Below are positions 8,901 through 19,899 of a stretch of 64,000 nt of DNA, piece by piece. A model generated the notes under the pieces. That model searched no databases, was not told the DNA's origin, and worked only from the letters and a program-made list of their open reading frames with translations. Location of the stretch: positions 1 to 64,000 of the forward strand of contig JAFKGQ010000004.1 in assembly GCA_017307755.1 (NCBI GenBank), in the 5' to 3' direction. How positions within the stretch are numbered: the stretch's first letter is position 1; the number at the start of each line of letters is the position of its first letter. The translations under genes were made by a program, and so were the position numbers. This DNA comes from Chitinophagaceae bacterium (lineage in GTDB: Bacteria > Bacteroidota > Bacteroidia > Chitinophagales > Chitinophagaceae).

Positions 8901-9999
8901 CTGCTTCAAATAGACGGAACGTAGCTTGCAGGGCAGGCCAAAGGTCCGTATAGACTTCTGTATCCAGATAACGGAGCTCGCTTATCCGGCGCAAGCGGGT
9001 CAGGCTGTAATATTCCCGGTATAACTCCCGATAGCGGGCGATCTGCTTACCTTTATCGTCCGGATCATATACGAGATCTCGTTCTTCTGTTACCAGCAAG
9101 AATAGAAGTCGATAGACAAGCCGCAATAATTCCCGATAGTATTCTTTGGCGTCGAGTGTACCATCTTTAAAATACTGACGCAACTTTTCATTGTCCTGAT
9201 GAGTCAGAAATCCATTCCCCAGAACCATCAGCGTTTCTTTTACGGCCTTGCTTAAGCCCTCGCGAATGCGGTTGCCAGTCTCTATGCTCTGTTTATAGTA
9301 AAAGTTTAGCCAGGAATTGTCTAAATTATCATTAGTCCCAAAGCGGCTGGAATGCAGCAGTCGATAAAGAAGGGTAAAATCCGCATACTGGTCCTGTTCC
9401 AGGATCCGGCGCAGATCAAACTCTAAATAAGTTAATTTCACTAACCGGCCACTATCTCTTAATAACCTCAGTTGAAGACCGTTTGTCACCAGGCCATACA
9501 CGTGATCGGTTACATTTAGGTACTCCTGTACGGTGCTGTGTGGACTTAGGCGGCTGGCGCCCCCACTACTACGTACGTCGAGGGTATTTATTTCTTTGCC
9601 ATTCACCGTATCGGGATGTACAAACCCAACGATATGAATCGGCATGCCGGTAGGGTTTGCTGCTATATGGCTGATGCTGTACCGTTGCCCATTGCTGCCT
9701 TCCAATGCTTGCCCTGATCGCTCTAGGTCAAAGCCCAAAACTTTAAAAAAATCTTCCATCCAGCGCCGCGCCAGTGTAGTTCCATAAGGATCGGTTGCGG
9801 ATAAAGTTTCCCGCTTGGCAGAGAATCGCTTCCATTCCAGCCGAATACGACTCCAGGAATATTCTATCTCATTGTTTAACCGGCTACCGGGTTCCAGGCC
9901 GAAATCAATTGCCTGCTGCCCTGACACCGTTCCTTCGGCTACTTGTTGCAACAAATCTTCTGAGATCAGGTTTCCTTCTATGTGTAGAGACGTGAACAT
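5926..9999 (-). CDS. large N6-adenine DNA methylase, DISARM DrmMI-like (Eco57I-type)
   Basis: A 1357-residue class I DNA methyltransferase. The SAM-binding motif I is DPATGSGHML near residue 515 and the catalytic motif IV is GNPPW at about 776-780, so an N6-adenine methylase that is probably active. The N-terminal third contains SRLSPHSTVQEYLN and DHVYGLVTNGLQLRLLR, of a kind I associate with Eco57I-type and DISARM methylases; I see no clear PD-(D/E)xK nuclease motif. The long C-terminal part presumably recognises the target sequence. It is the last gene of a three-gene minus-strand operon, 22 bases after the SNF2 gene. In such systems methylation marks host DNA as self. The recognition sequence cannot be read off. 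Confidence 0.8.
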   Translation of the reverse strand: MFTSLHIEGNLISEDLLQQVAEGTVSGQQAIDFGLEPGSRLNNEIEYSWSRIRLEWKRFSAKRETLSATDPYGTTLARRWMEDFFKVLGFDLERSGQALEGSNGQRYSISHIAANPTGMPIHIVGFVHPDTVNGKEINTLDVRSSGGASRLSPHSTVQEYLNVTDHVYGLVTNGLQLRLLRDSGRLVKLTYLEFDLRRILEQDQYADFTLLYRLLHSSRFGTNDNLDNSWLNFYYKQSIETGNRIREGLSKAVKETLMVLGNGFLTHQDNEKLRQYFKDGTLDAKEYYRELLRLVYRLLFLLVTEERDLVYDPDDKGKQIARYRELYREYYSLTRLRRISELRYLDTEVYTDLWPALQATFRLFEAEGNGERLGIQPLGGHLFSAQAIPNLSASFLTNQLLLSSLRNMNEFWDPQSHTLVTISYRALDVEELGSVYEGLLDLHPVVQAATHATGWTFLFHEGTDRKTTGSYYTRQDLVNELIKSALIPVIEEKLQSQVGNREAQAKAILALKVCDPATGSGHMLLSAARTIAWYLARVKSGDENPGPSIYRACLRQVIQHCIYAVDYNPDAVELCKLALWLESHNSGKPLSFLDHKIRIGNSLVGVTNLSVLTQPLPDDAFAPISGDDIKVCKELKKRNAQYRKTRQASLFSSTGQQISQDRERLQEGYAEIEGIEQDNLEATRQVAIRFEQIRRDISYEEQACNIWTAAFFKTYKDVEDPDNPSSERLTQYFGAPADFERLIMEADSLKKKYKFFHWPLEFPDVWAQGGFDVMLGNPPWERIKLQQQEYFATRDNDIASAPNASARNRLIDSLIQSNPSLYNEYIDAVHGSDATGKFLRESGRYELTAVGDINTYSVFSELFSSLTNKKGRAGFIVPTGIATDDSNKIFFGNLVEQNKLLSLFDFENREAMFPDVHRSYKFCLLTIAGSNIGKILPHFGFLLTQVSHLQDTLRIFSLSKEDFIRLNPNTKTCPLFRTRIDAELTTKIYQRLPVLINEVTGENPWEVTFFTMFHMSNDSHLFCTKNQLELDGFQLWGNRFKLGEEIWLPLYEAKMISHYDHRFGSYAGVYSRTSNQTPTPSLGEYEDPIYQVLPWYWVKSKNVESQTDKKWHIGFRDIARNTDERTAIFSIIPKSGVGNQLPLLRFDSQKNLCLFYANMASLVFDYLARQKVGGTHINFFYLQQFAILPPGEYDATARQSITIRVLELAFTSWDIKPFADEIWEESDQNLRSHLEHQWHENASATGGHPWTPPEWCEDFGLTPNQITGYPFPPFKWDEERRAILKAELDAIFAKQYGLTTDELRYILDPQDVYGTNFPGETFRVLKEKEIRQLGEYRTKRLVLEAWERLNRIPNFAV

Positions 10000-10021
10000 T
10001 GATTGATATCTTTTAGAATGG

Positions 10022-12901
10022 CTAACTGTGGACAGGTGGTAGCAAAATATACAAACCTAATACATCCATAGGCAGGACTGGTTCAACAGGTTTAAATGAA
10101 GCTGTTTTCAACAATTGACGCACCCGGCTATGGCTTTCGGCCAGATGTTCAGCCCGGCTTAACGCTACAGGATCTGTAATCTGCCTGAACAGTTCTTCAT
10201 TCGTATACCAGGGCTTTTCTTCTTCCAACCAATATTTTTGTTCGGCGATTTCCATATTACCGCTGGCAGCTACTGAAAATAGGAGGTTTTGAGCCGTTTC
10301 AAACTCCAGAAAATCACCGTTTTCCAACTGCCCGCGATAACCCCAAAGCCAGAGTTCCTCGGCTACAATCTGTCGGTTGATGGGCTGTTCAGCTATCACA
10401 TTACGTACCCGGAACTGCACTAACACTGTCTTGCTTTCAACCGTCTTGGTACGTATAACAGAAGCTCGCGCCGCACGATTGCCTGTACCATGTAAGGCTT
10501 CGTTCACCAAATGGCGGCATAAAGCCTCGGTGAAAGGATGGTTTCGGCCTATATATCGATATCCAGTTGGTGTCGGGGAAGAAAAGGAGATATCTATTTC
10601 ACTTCTGGGATCCAGTAGCATTCGGAATCTCTCGGGAATATTCGTGGTATATACCTTGTATCCCTTGTCGTTCTTAATTACTTGAACTCCCAGGAATCGT
10701 AATGCTTGGGTTACAAAACGCTCAACAGCCTGAACGTTACCGATGGCCTGATCGATTTCTTTGAGGTCAGATTCGATTTCATGCGCTTTAATACTGTTCT
10801 GTGCAAAAATATTTCGATAGGCTTTTTCCCTGTCTTTAGCGGCTTCTAATGCCTTGTGCACTCTTGCTTTGGCGTCAACTATCTCTTCCATGTCAAAAAG
10901 AGTGCCTTGTTGTGAAGGTGAGGACTTCGAGATGGGCTTCAAAAGGATTGCTGTAGTTAACGCTTCCATTACAGTAGAGCTATTCTCGGGAAAGGGTACA
11001 GAGATACCAATGGAACGACGAATCTCGGCCGTCTTGCGTAATAGAACTTCTAGCACAACTCCATCCACGGGGTTAGTGCTGCCATATAGCAGACCGATTT
11101 CAACTTCCGGTGAATTTTGTCCGAATCGGTCGACACGTCCTTCTCGTTGTTCCAATCGGTTTGGATTCCATGGCAGGTCATAGTGGAGTATAGCATTAAA
11201 TCCGTCTTGCAGGTTAATACCCTCGCTTAGGCAATCTGTGGCCACCAGAATGCGGCGGCCCTCATGTGCTGTCAACTCAGTGATCTTTTCTTTTCGTAAC
11301 TCGTCTACCAACTCACTGGTTACGATCGCTATTTCCAGGTCCTTATAGGTCTTTCCCGTAAGTTCCTTTTGAATCAGCTCTCCAAGGTATTTAGCTGTTT
11401 GTATATATCTGCAAAAGAGAATAGGGTTGAATCCCCTCTTTAACCATATCTTGACTTGCTGAATAGCACTCCACGCTTTTTTGTCCCCTTTAATTCCCTG
11501 CAAGGCTTCCAGTTGCCGGGCATATTCGCACAGCCGGCTGCTTTCGCTATCACTAACGGTAGCACTTTCATTCATTATCCCTACCGGCAGCTCATCGTCT
11601 TGGGCTAGGTCAATATCCAATACTGCAGCAGCTTCGCCATCTGTATTTGTATCCAACGGTAATTCGTTGGGGATTCGTTTCTTTTCGGCCTTTTTCCGAA
11701 GCATGGCAGCTCCTGCGGCGGGACTACTCATTAATCCCCGCAATAGGGCTAAAGCCTCCCAATAGCTGAAGCGCTGCAAGCGGCTGTTACTCTCCCCAGC
11801 CCCTTTTATTAATTCCCGGGAATATTCCAACACCCGTTCAAAAACCATCTGATACGGACTGGCTTCTTCCAAAGCATAGGGAAGCTCGGTGGAATGACGT
11901 TCCGGAAAGGGGGTAGTCTCATCCAGCCAGCGAACGATATCCGCACGGCGGCGTTGAATAAGGTGTCTGGCAACCCGTTTTTTATCTTCGGTTGAGGCTT
12001 CCGGCAAATAGACCATTTCGAATGCCGGGTCCAGTAGGCCTAACAGTGATTGAAACTCATCTTGTTTTCCACTATGCGGCGTCGCCGTGAGAAGAACCAG
12101 ATGCTGCTCTTTCTTTTTCGCAAGGTCATGCAATAAATGATATCGTAACTGCTGTGCATCGTTGGCACCCGATGGGCGGGCGCACGTATGCGCTTCATCT
12201 ACCATCACAAATTCAGGACAGTGGTCCAGAAAAACCTGTCGTTTGGTCCCTGCTTTTATATAATCGATTGAGATAATCTGGAAGGGGAAGGCCCTGAAAA
12301 TGTTCTGGTGAGAGCGAATCTGACGATCTAAAGTATTGACTGTTCCTGAGCGAATGATGACCGCCTCAATTCCAAACTTGTCTTTTAACTCGTCTTGCCA
12401 TTGCTCACATAAATGTGGTAAGCATACGACAGCAAATCGCTGTATTTCTCCCCGGTCGTATAGCTCCTTTGCAATCAACAGGGCTTCAATCGTCTTACCT
12501 ATACCTACGTCGTCCGCTATTAACAGCCTGACAGTGGGCTGACGAAGGGCCATGAGCAGCGGTACCATCTGATAAGAGCGTGGGCGGAATGAAAGCCGGG
12601 CGAGACAACGGAAAGGGCCTGCTGCGTTCCGGAATGAAAGCCTGGCTGCATCATGCAGTAGCTTGGCCGATGAGAAGTCGCCAAGGTCATGCGACCCTGG
12701 TTTAGGGAGATCATATGATCTGGGCCTTTCGTCCAGATTTTGAAGAGGTTTGAAGAAGCCGGTGATTTCCGCATCTGAACCACCCAGGGGCTTGACAAGC
12801 AATACATCTTCATCTGATGAAGGAAGCACTACCCAAGGGCGGTTGCGTATCTCGACAAGGCTTCCTGGCTTAAATTCGTCAGGAATAAACGTTTCGTTCA
12901 T
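10022..12901 (-). CDS. SNF2-family helicase, DISARM DrmD-like
   Basis: A 959-residue SNF2/Swi2-type ATPase. Motif I is [16 protein letters not shown] near residue 130, motif [14 protein letters not shown] near 232, motif [12 protein letters not shown] near 270. The C-terminal helicase lobe has [12 protein letters not shown] and [11 protein letters not shown] near 580. The ADDVGIGKT and DEAHTCAR variants, and the opening [24 protein letters not shown] (a short domain before the ATPase), fit the DrmD type as I know it. Its start overlaps the stop of the upstream helicase gene by 4 bases, so translation is coupled, and the methylase follows. It probably moves along or remodels foreign DNA for the system. 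Family call is strong; the DISARM link rests on neighbours. Confidence 0.82.
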   Translation of the reverse strand: MNETFIPDEFKPGSLVEIRNRPWVVLPSSDEDVLLVKPLGGSDAEITGFFKPLQNLDERPRSYDLPKPGSHDLGDFSSAKLLHDAARLSFRNAAGPFRCLARLSFRPRSYQMVPLLMALRQPTVRLLIADDVGIGKTIEALLIAKELYDRGEIQRFAVVCLPHLCEQWQDELKDKFGIEAVIIRSGTVNTLDRQIRSHQNIFRAFPFQIISIDYIKAGTKRQVFLDHCPEFVMVDEAHTCARPSGANDAQQLRYHLLHDLAKKKEQHLVLLTATPHSGKQDEFQSLLGLLDPAFEMVYLPEASTEDKKRVARHLIQRRRADIVRWLDETTPFPERHSTELPYALEEASPYQMVFERVLEYSRELIKGAGESNSRLQRFSYWEALALLRGLMSSPAAGAAMLRKKAEKKRIPNELPLDTNTDGEAAAVLDIDLAQDDELPVGIMNESATVSDSESSRLCEYARQLEALQGIKGDKKAWSAIQQVKIWLKRGFNPILFCRYIQTAKYLGELIQKELTGKTYKDLEIAIVTSELVDELRKEKITELTAHEGRRILVATDCLSEGINLQDGFNAILHYDLPWNPNRLEQREGRVDRFGQNSPEVEIGLLYGSTNPVDGVVLEVLLRKTAEIRRSIGISVPFPENSSTVMEALTTAILLKPISKSSPSQQGTLFDMEEIVDAKARVHKALEAAKDREKAYRNIFAQNSIKAHEIESDLKEIDQAIGNVQAVERFVTQALRFLGVQVIKNDKGYKVYTTNIPERFRMLLDPRSEIDISFSSPTPTGYRYIGRNHPFTEALCRHLVNEALHGTGNRAARASVIRTKTVESKTVLVQFRVRNVIAEQPINRQIVAEELWLWGYRGQLENGDFLEFETAQNLLFSVAASGNMEIAEQKYWLEEEKPWYTNEELFRQITDPVALSRAEHLAESHSRVRQLLKTASFKPVEPVLPMDVLGLYILLPPVHS

Positions 12902-15900
12902 CTGGATTGCTTAACGGATTTGAAAATGTCAGGCCTCTTGCCGATAAAACCATCTAATGGTTCCAAATAATGCCAACTTAACACTTGGTAACCCGCCGAT
13001 TTCAATGCATTTCGTTTGGCCTCATCATCTTTCTTGACTCCGGGTTCATCATGAGGTGTACCATCACAGAACACATAGATATTTGGGTGATAGAAAAAGT
13101 CAGGCTTTACGAACATGTTTTTTACAATCGGTTGAGCTCCATCGGGCAGTCGGAGACCTCTATCATAAAGATATTTCAGGAATTGAGCTTCGGTACTGCT
13201 GTTTGAATCTTTTCCGTTGAGCATGAATTGATAATGTGTTTCATAATCGCTAAAAGCTTTATTCGTCTGGACCTCAATGCTTGCATCCCTAAGATTACTA
13301 AGAGCTGCGCGGATCAGGTTGCGGTCAATATTAGGGTGGTGGTACTGATTGTAGTAGCTTAACAGGTCGTTATAGGTAGCAGGAACAAGTTCAGCTTCTG
13401 GTATTTCTTTGCCCTCTTTGTCCAAATAGCATATTCGCCAGGCCTCTTCCATCACTGCCTGATAGATTTTTGGTTCTTCTACTATCTGCGACAAGATTCC
13501 CAGGCTTCCTTCAGCAGATTCATATAACATCAGATTGGGAATTTCTTGTTCGCCCATTACTTGTACGCCGATTTCTCCGCCTTCAACCTGAAAATAATTC
13601 TCGATAGCCCTCTTTAACGCGTATACTAGGGTAATCACCCCATCAGCTCCCCCTTGGGTTCCTAAGGCTGCTACAGGCTGAACGAACAATGCATTTGCAG
13701 TACTGGTGGTGAAGGGCATTACAGCTTTGTAATCTCCTGGATTTTCGTTAGGCCTTCGCTGGGGGTCCGCTGATTGCCAGATGCCTTTCTTGATGTGGAC
13801 GGAAAATCCCTCGGTCCTAGTATTACGCCATCTCTTATTCACGTGGACGAGTCGGGCGGCGGGGATTGCGTGGATATGTAATAAAGGATTTCCTGCCAAT
13901 TGTACCGTGGCTTGTGTTATATTTTCCAACCCACCTTCGACATAAAAATAGGTCTTGATTTCATATCCTAGGCGCGTCCGCTCTTCTTCAGCGCAGGTGA
14001 TCTTCTGCATTTCGAGAGCATGGCTCTGCTCCATCTCTAATAGCACAGGCAAACTGAATCTATCTGCGTCCTGATTGAGATCGATAGCGAGAAGAGGATC
14101 GGTATTATAATTGAATTGGCCAGCCCTTTCCATAAGGATATAACCGCTGGATGGACTAACTTTTGCTCTTTCCGTTTGGATTTCTGGTTCGAGAAGGGTA
14201 AGTCTGTCGATGCGATATTTCGCTCCGTCGTGGTATATAGTATTCCTTGGTCCAAATTCATTCAGCGCAAGAACACGTGGGCGTGATATAAACTCTCCAC
14301 TTGATTCACTAGTTTGCAGGAAGGCTCGCAGCGGTAGACGGGTGAAATTATAACCAGGCAAAAAACCTTCTGCTGCCAGGTAACGGTACGGATAGAACTC
14401 CGATTGACTTTTGCTGGCATTATCATTGGTATTCCCGCCTCGATTGCTGTTTATTTTTTCGTCATTCAGCAGCAATTCCATCTGTCGTTCTGCATTGCGC
14501 CGGCTAACCCAAGCCTGTTTTATCTTATCGTGGTCTGCACTAAATATACGGTTTTCAATTGTAATGTTGGCGTCTCTGAATTGGAGAATTGCTGTCCGGT
14601 ATAATGCTCTCCAACGATTGAGAGCCTGTTCAAAATTCTGCAAAAAACGATCCAACTGTAGATATACCCAGTTCTTGGTGAACCAAGACGGCTTCCGGCG
14701 GAGGAGTTCTTGCTGTAAAGAGGGGTCGTTGAGGACATCAACAAAGCGGTAGGCGATGGCTTGCTTATCCTGGGTTGTTAGTGTCATTGCCTGTTCAACA
14801 GCCGGACGTAAAGGTAAACGAGCAAGGTCTTCTTTGTCTACCAGGTCGCCCAGGGAAATTCGAAGACTATCTATGGATCGGTATGAGAATACTGATGCAT
14901 ATAGATGGCTGCGCAAAAGTTCTTCGTTCACCAGGTCCATGCGTGGGCTGGTCACTTCTCCCGAGACCATCTTTGGGGCATTGGCGAAATAGTGACGATC
15001 GTGAGCACTAAAATTTGAGCAATAAGCCATTACCAGAGCTGCCTGGCCGCTTCGCCCAGCTCGCCCACTACGTTGAGCATAATTGGCAGGTGAAGGAGGG
15101 ACATTTCGCATGTGTACTATGGATAAATCGGAAATATCAATACCTAACTCCATTGTTGGCGAACAATATAATACACTAATATCACCTTTTCGGAAACCAT
15201 TTTCCCTTTCCTTACGCTTCTCATTACTGATCTGTCCGGTATGTTCTCTCCCAATAATTTTCTTTAGCTTATTTAGATCAGACTGGTAAAAATGTTGGAA
15301 GTAAGCGTTAATAGGCGCATCCATCTTTTGACGGTATTGTCGTTTCCTGATTTTATCCGGAATAATATTTTTGTGATCTCCTTTGCGCCAAATGATTTGG
15401 TCGACCCGTAGGCGATAGACATTCACATCTACATTCTGCTCATTCTTCATTGGCTTTGACACTAGCCATCCTGCATTGCATAGATAGGCGAATAGCATCT
15501 GTATGAAATCATTGTAAGCATCCTTTTGATTTAGGGGAAACCCATAATTCGCCGCAACGCGCTTAATATAGCGACCAAAAATGCTGCTATATCCGGCGCT
15601 CTCAGAAGGAAAATCAAAAGCCCGCAATTTATCCAGGCGAACTACGCCGGGCAATTCAAATTGTTCTTCTTCATCAAGCGTCCATGGATGCTTTAATAAT
15701 TCCTTAATACGTTTGGTCTTAGCCGAGATCGCCGCCCTTTCCAGCATGCTAAAATCAAGAGCATATGCCTTTCGAAAAAAATCCAGAATCTGATGAAGGA
15801 AATCAAAACGCTCTTGCGAATTCATTGCCAGTAACACAGGCATGTTTCTCCAGAGATCATCATCTAAACTATCAGAAAGATGTCTGTAATGCACTTCAAG

Positions 15901-18132
15901 TAAACCGCATTGTTCCAAATTGGGCATAACGACCCGCCAACTTCTTCGCAAATCGTACAGGGCACGATACATTATATAGTCCTTTAGCGCATCCTCGTTG
16001 TCTTTAATAGCCCCTGGAAAAGAAGAAGGTTTCAAGGAGTAAGATTCCTGCGCCAATCCCAGTGCTGAAAATACTTTTTCGGCCAAGTTAGTATAGTCGA
16101 GGTCATTATATTTTGTTAATGCAAGGAATAATCCGGAACGTAGTTGACCTACTCTTATAAAGTCATTAAAATGTCCGGACTGAAGAGAGGCGTCCTGTCG
16201 GTTATCTGTAAAGCTGAGCAGCTTTTGCTTAGTGGATAGTTCACCTGCTGCCGCTAACTGCTGAATGGTTTCGAAAGACAGAATCGTGGTCGCAGTACTT
16301 CTACCTTCGCCTCCTAATTTAGCAAGCTTTGTCCACTCGTTTTCTTTCGTATAAATGCTGCCGGAGGTCGGATCCAGTAAGAGCGGCTTTGGAATGAACC
16401 ATCCTGAGAATTCCATTGGAGTGTTCCGAGAATATTTTCCCTGGGCGTTAAAGAAGATAGGCTGCGGAATCCGCGCCAGGTATTGAGCCTTTAATGTTCT
16501 TACACCGCTTTTCTTTGGGGGATTGAACCACGCATCAGGTAAATCATCACGGTCCCGGTCGAAATCCCATAAGACTTCTTCATCCTCTGGATGCTGTATA
16601 ATAATGTAGCCGTCATGAACATTAACTTCTTCGTCGTCATTCATCGAGGAATCGAATGCTTCACGAGGCAAAATATATTCTTCGTTTTCATTTATTGTTA
16701 CACAGTAAAATTCGTGTCCTGAATCACGGCTGAACAAGACAGGAAAGAGACGAGTATCTTTATCAGCATAGAGGCCAGCTTCTAACCTAAGTTGTCTGGT
16801 TTGGCGTGAGCCTAAAGTTGCATATACAGTGCCAGTTTGTGCAATAAACTGATGAATCCGGAAAGGTAAAAAGCTGCCTTTTTGAGGCGAACCACTATTG
16901 AGCTGGTTTGCCCACTCAAGGAGTTGTGATAAATGCGATTGAGCCGTTTCTTTTTCTACTTTGGCGGATTCGGCTAATTGCTCAGCAATTTGGTTTAGAG
17001 TAATAGGTTTTCTTCGAACTAATCGCCCTTCTTTCTTTTCCAAGGCGATTTGCTGTTCAATCCAAATTGCGGAATCCCATTGTTCAAACTTGTTTGTGAT
17101 TCCGTCAGTTGGTATTGGCGTTATTACACACCTATGCAATGTTTCCTGGGTCACGGATTTATCCTCCAGGCTCCTGACCAGGTACTCAGGAATTATCTGG
17201 CTTGATTTAAATACTGAAGCGAATATTTTGGAAGCGAATGAAGCTACTTCTTCTTGCTGTTGAAGAAGCGTAGTATGGTCCGCCGAAACCATGGTGGCAG
17301 ATGTGCCGATTGTCAATATTTTGTTTGCAGCGGCTGCTTTTATTCGCCTGATCAGCATGGAAACATCTGACCCTTGGCGGCCCCGGTAGGTATGTAATTC
17401 GTCAAAAACGAGGAAGCGCACATTCTGCAGTATGTTTTGCCGCAATTCCACATCATCTCCTCCACGAGTCATGATCAATTCGAGCATCATGTAGTTGGTC
17501 AAAAGGATATGTGGCTTGTTTTCCTGGATCTTGTTACGTGCAGCGTCATCTTCTTGCCCGGTATATTGTGCATACGATATCGGGAAGGATTTTCCTGTTT
17601 TTTCCTTCAACTCTTTAATAATCTGGTCGCTTGTTTTTCCTTCCTTCTCCACACTTCCGAATTGTTCCAGATAAGTGATTTCATATTTTTTGATCTCCTC
17701 ATTTTGTGAGTTGATAAGCGCATTCATAGGGTACACCACGACACCCTGCACTTTTCCATCTGCCGGACTACCCACGTGGAGGATGTGATTGAATATAGTT
17801 GCAATATAAGTTAATGACTTCCCTGAACCTGTTCCAGACGTAACAACAAACTCTTGTCCTGATGCTCCTAAAAGAACAGCTTCTTCCTGATGACGATAAA
17901 GCGGTCGTTTAGGGAGTATAGCCTCTAGGCCGGGATGTAATTTAAGGTCGGAAATGGCCCGACCTTGTTCAAAAGTTGGATTAAACTGTACCAATGGCTC
18001 CGGCCACAATTTTCCCCTCTCTAACTCTTGTGTAACAAATTTGTCAATCTCTTTATCCTTTATGTTTATAAAACTTCTAATGTAGGATTCGTAATTCTTG
18101 ATTAAACGGTGATGCAAGGATAAGATGTTCAT
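12898..18132 (-). CDS. giant DEAD-box helicase with DUF1998-like region and C-terminal Vsr-like nuclease (DrmA/B-like fusion)
   Basis: A 1744-residue multidomain protein. The helicase core has [14 protein letters not shown] near residue 100, [16 protein letters not shown] near 240, [23 protein letters not shown] and [17 protein letters not shown], as in YprA/MrfA and DrmA helicases. Near 1520, [13 protein letters not shown] and then [16 protein letters not shown] resemble a DUF1998/MZB domain, but the usual cysteine cluster before LLSYYNQ is missing. The last 100 residues read as a Vsr/DUF559-like PD-(D/E)xK nuclease: [31 protein letters not shown] and a closing [11 protein letters not shown]. 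Thus helicase, DUF1998 and nuclease roles, usually separate in DISARM (DrmA, DrmB, DrmC), appear in one chain. First gene of the operon; ATG at 18132. Confidence 0.8.
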   Translation of the reverse strand: MNILSLHHRLIKNYESYIRSFINIKDKEIDKFVTQELERGKLWPEPLVQFNPTFEQGRAISDLKLHPGLEAILPKRPLYRHQEEAVLLGASGQEFVVTSGTGSGKSLTYIATIFNHILHVGSPADGKVQGVVVYPMNALINSQNEEIKKYEITYLEQFGSVEKEGKTSDQIIKELKEKTGKSFPISYAQYTGQEDDAARNKIQENKPHILLTNYMMLELIMTRGGDDVELRQNILQNVRFLVFDELHTYRGRQGSDVSMLIRRIKAAAANKILTIGTSATMVSADHTTLLQQQEEVASFASKIFASVFKSSQIIPEYLVRSLEDKSVTQETLHRCVITPIPTDGITNKFEQWDSAIWIEQQIALEKKEGRLVRRKPITLNQIAEQLAESAKVEKETAQSHLSQLLEWANQLNSGSPQKGSFLPFRIHQFIAQTGTVYATLGSRQTRQLRLEAGLYADKDTRLFPVLFSRDSGHEFYCVTINENEEYILPREAFDSSMNDDEEVNVHDGYIIIQHPEDEEVLWDFDRDRDDLPDAWFNPPKKSGVRTLKAQYLARIPQPIFFNAQGKYSRNTPMEFSGWFIPKPLLLDPTSGSIYTKENEWTKLAKLGGEGRSTATTILSFETIQQLAAAGELSTKQKLLSFTDNRQDASLQSGHFNDFIRVGQLRSGLFLALTKYNDLDYTNLAEKVFSALGLAQESYSLKPSSFPGAIKDNEDALKDYIMYRALYDLRRSWRVVMPNLEQCGLLEVHYRHLSDSLDDDLWRNMPVLLAMNSQERFDFLHQILDFFRKAYALDFSMLERAAISAKTKRIKELLKHPWTLDEEEQFELPGVVRLDKLRAFDFPSESAGYSSIFGRYIKRVAANYGFPLNQKDAYNDFIQMLFAYLCNAGWLVSKPMKNEQNVDVNVYRLRVDQIIWRKGDHKNIIPDKIRKRQYRQKMDAPINAYFQHFYQSDLNKLKKIIGREHTGQISNEKRKERENGFRKGDISVLYCSPTMELGIDISDLSIVHMRNVPPSPANYAQRSGRAGRSGQAALVMAYCSNFSAHDRHYFANAPKMVSGEVTSPRMDLVNEELLRSHLYASVFSYRSIDSLRISLGDLVDKEDLARLPLRPAVEQAMTLTTQDKQAIAYRFVDVLNDPSLQQELLRRKPSWFTKNWVYLQLDRFLQNFEQALNRWRALYRTAILQFRDANITIENRIFSADHDKIKQAWVSRRNAERQMELLLNDEKINSNRGGNTNDNASKSQSEFYPYRYLAAEGFLPGYNFTRLPLRAFLQTSESSGEFISRPRVLALNEFGPRNTIYHDGAKYRIDRLTLLEPEIQTERAKVSPSSGYILMERAGQFNYNTDPLLAIDLNQDADRFSLPVLLEMEQSHALEMQKITCAEEERTRLGYEIKTYFYVEGGLENITQATVQLAGNPLLHIHAIPAARLVHVNKRWRNTRTEGFSVHIKKGIWQSADPQRRPNENPGDYKAVMPFTTSTANALFVQPVAALGTQGGADGVITLVYALKRAIENYFQVEGGEIGVQVMGEQEIPNLMLYESAEGSLGILSQIVEEPKIYQAVMEEAWRICYLDKEGKEIPEAELVPATYNDLLSYYNQYHHPNIDRNLIRAALSNLRDASIEVQTNKAFSDYETHYQFMLNGKDSNSSTEAQFLKYLYDRGLRLPDGAQPIVKNMFVKPDFFYHPNIYVFCDGTPHDEPGVKKDDEAKRNALKSAGYQVLSWHYLEPLDGFIGKRPDIFKSVKQSR

Positions 18133-18529
18133 AAGATTTTCTGTTGATGTATAATGGTCTTTATGCTAGAGTAAATATCCCCATTTCCTTATATTTTGTG
18201 GTTTATCACCAAAATGGCCAGTCGATTTTCCAAAAGGCTAATTTAGAATAGTTTTTGGAATGTACAAGTGACTGAAAAGCAATTTCTTACTTAACAACAA
18301 AGCGGATAAATATGGCTTTTGTATTGAAGGCTGATAATGCCTTTGGCAAATGCAGTTGATGGGAAAAAGGGCTAATGACTGACACAGAAGGAGTTACTAG
18401 AGGAGAAGGCCAACGAGGAGAGAGTGAATAGGGAGAAGAAATAGGGACTTGTCATTGACTGTTCTGAAAAAGCCGACGCGGGCTTGTAGCTAATAGGCAT
18501 TTAATTCTTAAATTCGGCGAATAACTACG

Positions 18530-18578
18530 CTAATTATCTCATTTTTTGAGTAAATTTGACACAAAATAAGATAATTAG
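18530..18578. repeat. 10-bp inverted repeat flanking the rloA promoter
   Basis: CTAATTATCT (18530-18539) and AGATAATTAG (18569-18578) are perfect complements, 29 bases apart, around the TAAATTTG box and ending one base before the rloA ATG. A smaller CTCA/TGAG pair (18538-18550) lies inside. The placement suits a repressor operator; the XRE gene at 20888-21262 is a candidate regulator. Confidence 0.5.
18551..18558 (+). promoter_or_regulatory. probable -7 box of the rloAB promoter
   Basis: TAAATTTG matches the Bacteroidota -7 consensus TAnnTTTG exactly. It would start transcription some 15 bases before the ATG at 18580. No clear -33 TTTG is seen upstream, which suits a regulated promoter. Confidence 0.5.
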
Positions 18579-18579
18579 G

Positions 18580-19899
18580 ATGATAACCTCTTTTGAAATA
18601 ACCAATTTCCGTTCAATCAGGGAAGTTTTGGAGTTTACGCTTGAGGCAGAAGCCGGACAGAGTAAGCCGGAGAACTTTTTTGAGGTTGAGATAGCCGGTG
18701 GCCAGAAACTCCGATTGTTGAAGTCGGCGGTGGTCTACGGGCCTAACGCTTCGGGAAAGACGAATTTTATCCGGGCGTTGTACAACCTGACGGAATTTAT
18801 CAAGCGTTCCAAGTCGATCAGGGCGGAGAGTCCTATTCAATATTATGAGCCGTTTGTTTTTGATGTTGGGGCGGAACAGGCACCATGTAAATTTTCTATC
18901 GGGTTCCTGATGCCAGGGGAGGGGGTATATGTACGTTACCGGTATCAGATCGAGTTTAACCGAGAGGAAGTATTAACGGAGGAGCTAGACTATTACCCGA
19001 AGGGCCAGAAACATAATTTATTTAAACGGATTGTCGATAAGAGTGCGTCAACGGTTTTGCATACGGGTCGCCTGAGTAAGGATTTGGGATACAAGGAATA
19101 TTCGCTTTTCAAAAATCAGTTGTTTTTATCGCAGTTTGGTGGGGATGTGCCGCACGAGCTGTTGACGGGGGTGTATTTATACTTCAATTCAGTTGAGGTA
19201 TGGAATGCGCTTGACGTCAATAAGATCAGCCGGCTCCGGGAAGAAATCGCGGATGAGTTGCTGAGACCTGAGAACCAGCATTTGCTTAAACGGATCAATA
19301 AGTTGCTGCGGATTGCGGATACCAGGATCAACAGCATAAGCATTAGGGAGAACGAAGACAAGCCAGCGAATAGCGAGTTGTCAAATAGTATATTCAATCA
19401 GGTACCGCGGAATTATCCGCGACGGGTCGGGAGAATTTCAGCCACACATACGCTCTATGACAAGGACACAGAGGTGGGCGTAAGGGAATTGCCGCTTTCC
19501 CAAGAGTCAGCGGGTACGAATGTGCTTTTCGCGCTTGGTGGCATTATTTTGAAGCGGCTGGAGCAGGGAGGGGTGTTGTTTTTCGACGAGCTGGATAACA
19601 GCTTGCACCCGAAATTGTCTAAGTTCCTTGTCCGGCTGTTTAACAACCCGGTGAGCAATACAAAGAACGCGCAGTTGGTGGTGGCGACCCACGAAGTTAC
19701 GTTATTGGATAAGGAGGTGTTCAGGAAGGACCAGATCTGGTTCTGCGAAAAGGATAAGTACGGGGTAACGGAGATTTTTTCCGCCAAGGACTTCGACGGA
19801 GTCAGGGATGATACGCCTTTTGACAAATGGTATATGAATGGAAAGTTCGGCGGACAGCCGAAGATCAAGGAACTGGAATTTATTTTCGACAATGACTAG
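18580..19899 (+). CDS. rloA: RloA-like (AbiLi-type) AAA ATPase
   Basis: A 439-residue ATP-binding protein. Walker A is GPNASGKT at 54-61, Walker B is VLFFDELDNSLHP, followed by VVATHE (H-loop). The start MITSFEITNFRSIRE is typical of this AAA_15/AAA_21 group, so I chose the ATG at 18580 rather than a TTG eight codons earlier; AGGA precedes it closely. It overlaps the RloB gene by 8 bases. RloA with RloB corresponds to the AbiL-type abortive-infection pair and was first noticed beside restriction-modification loci, which is also the setting here. Role in the cell: probably an ATP-dependent sensor or control subunit for RloB. Codon use is visibly more GC-rich than in the adjacent helicase operon. 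Confidence 0.85.
   Translation: MITSFEITNFRSIREVLEFTLEAEAGQSKPENFFEVEIAGGQKLRLLKSAVVYGPNASGKTNFIRALYNLTEFIKRSKSIRAESPIQYYEPFVFDVGAEQAPCKFSIGFLMPGEGVYVRYRYQIEFNREEVLTEELDYYPKGQKHNLFKRIVDKSASTVLHTGRLSKDLGYKEYSLFKNQLFLSQFGGDVPHELLTGVYLYFNSVEVWNALDVNKISRLREEIADELLRPENQHLLKRINKLLRIADTRINSISIRENEDKPANSELSNSIFNQVPRNYPRRVGRISATHTLYDKDTEVGVRELPLSQESAGTNVLFALGGIILKRLEQGGVLFFDELDNSLHPKLSKFLVRLFNNPVSNTKNAQLVVATHEVTLLDKEVFRKDQIWFCEKDKYGVTEIFSAKDFDGVRDDTPFDKWYMNGKFGGQPKIKELEFIFDND

Larger units (their letters stand above)
18133..18579. other. divergent intergenic region between the DISARM-like operon and rloAB
   Basis: About 450 bases with no convincing gene. It must hold promoters for both directions. 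On the rloA side there is a TAAATTTG box flanked by a 10-bp inverted repeat (18530-18578). On the helicase side I see no good TAnnTTTG match. The middle has a purine-rich stretch (about 18390-18450) of unknown role. Confidence 0.5.

Noticed and set aside
5926..9999. BREX PglX methylase
   Set aside because: The methylase type could fit, but no PglZ, BrxC or BrxL-like gene is present; the SNF2 and DUF1998 helicase neighbours favour a DISARM-type system.
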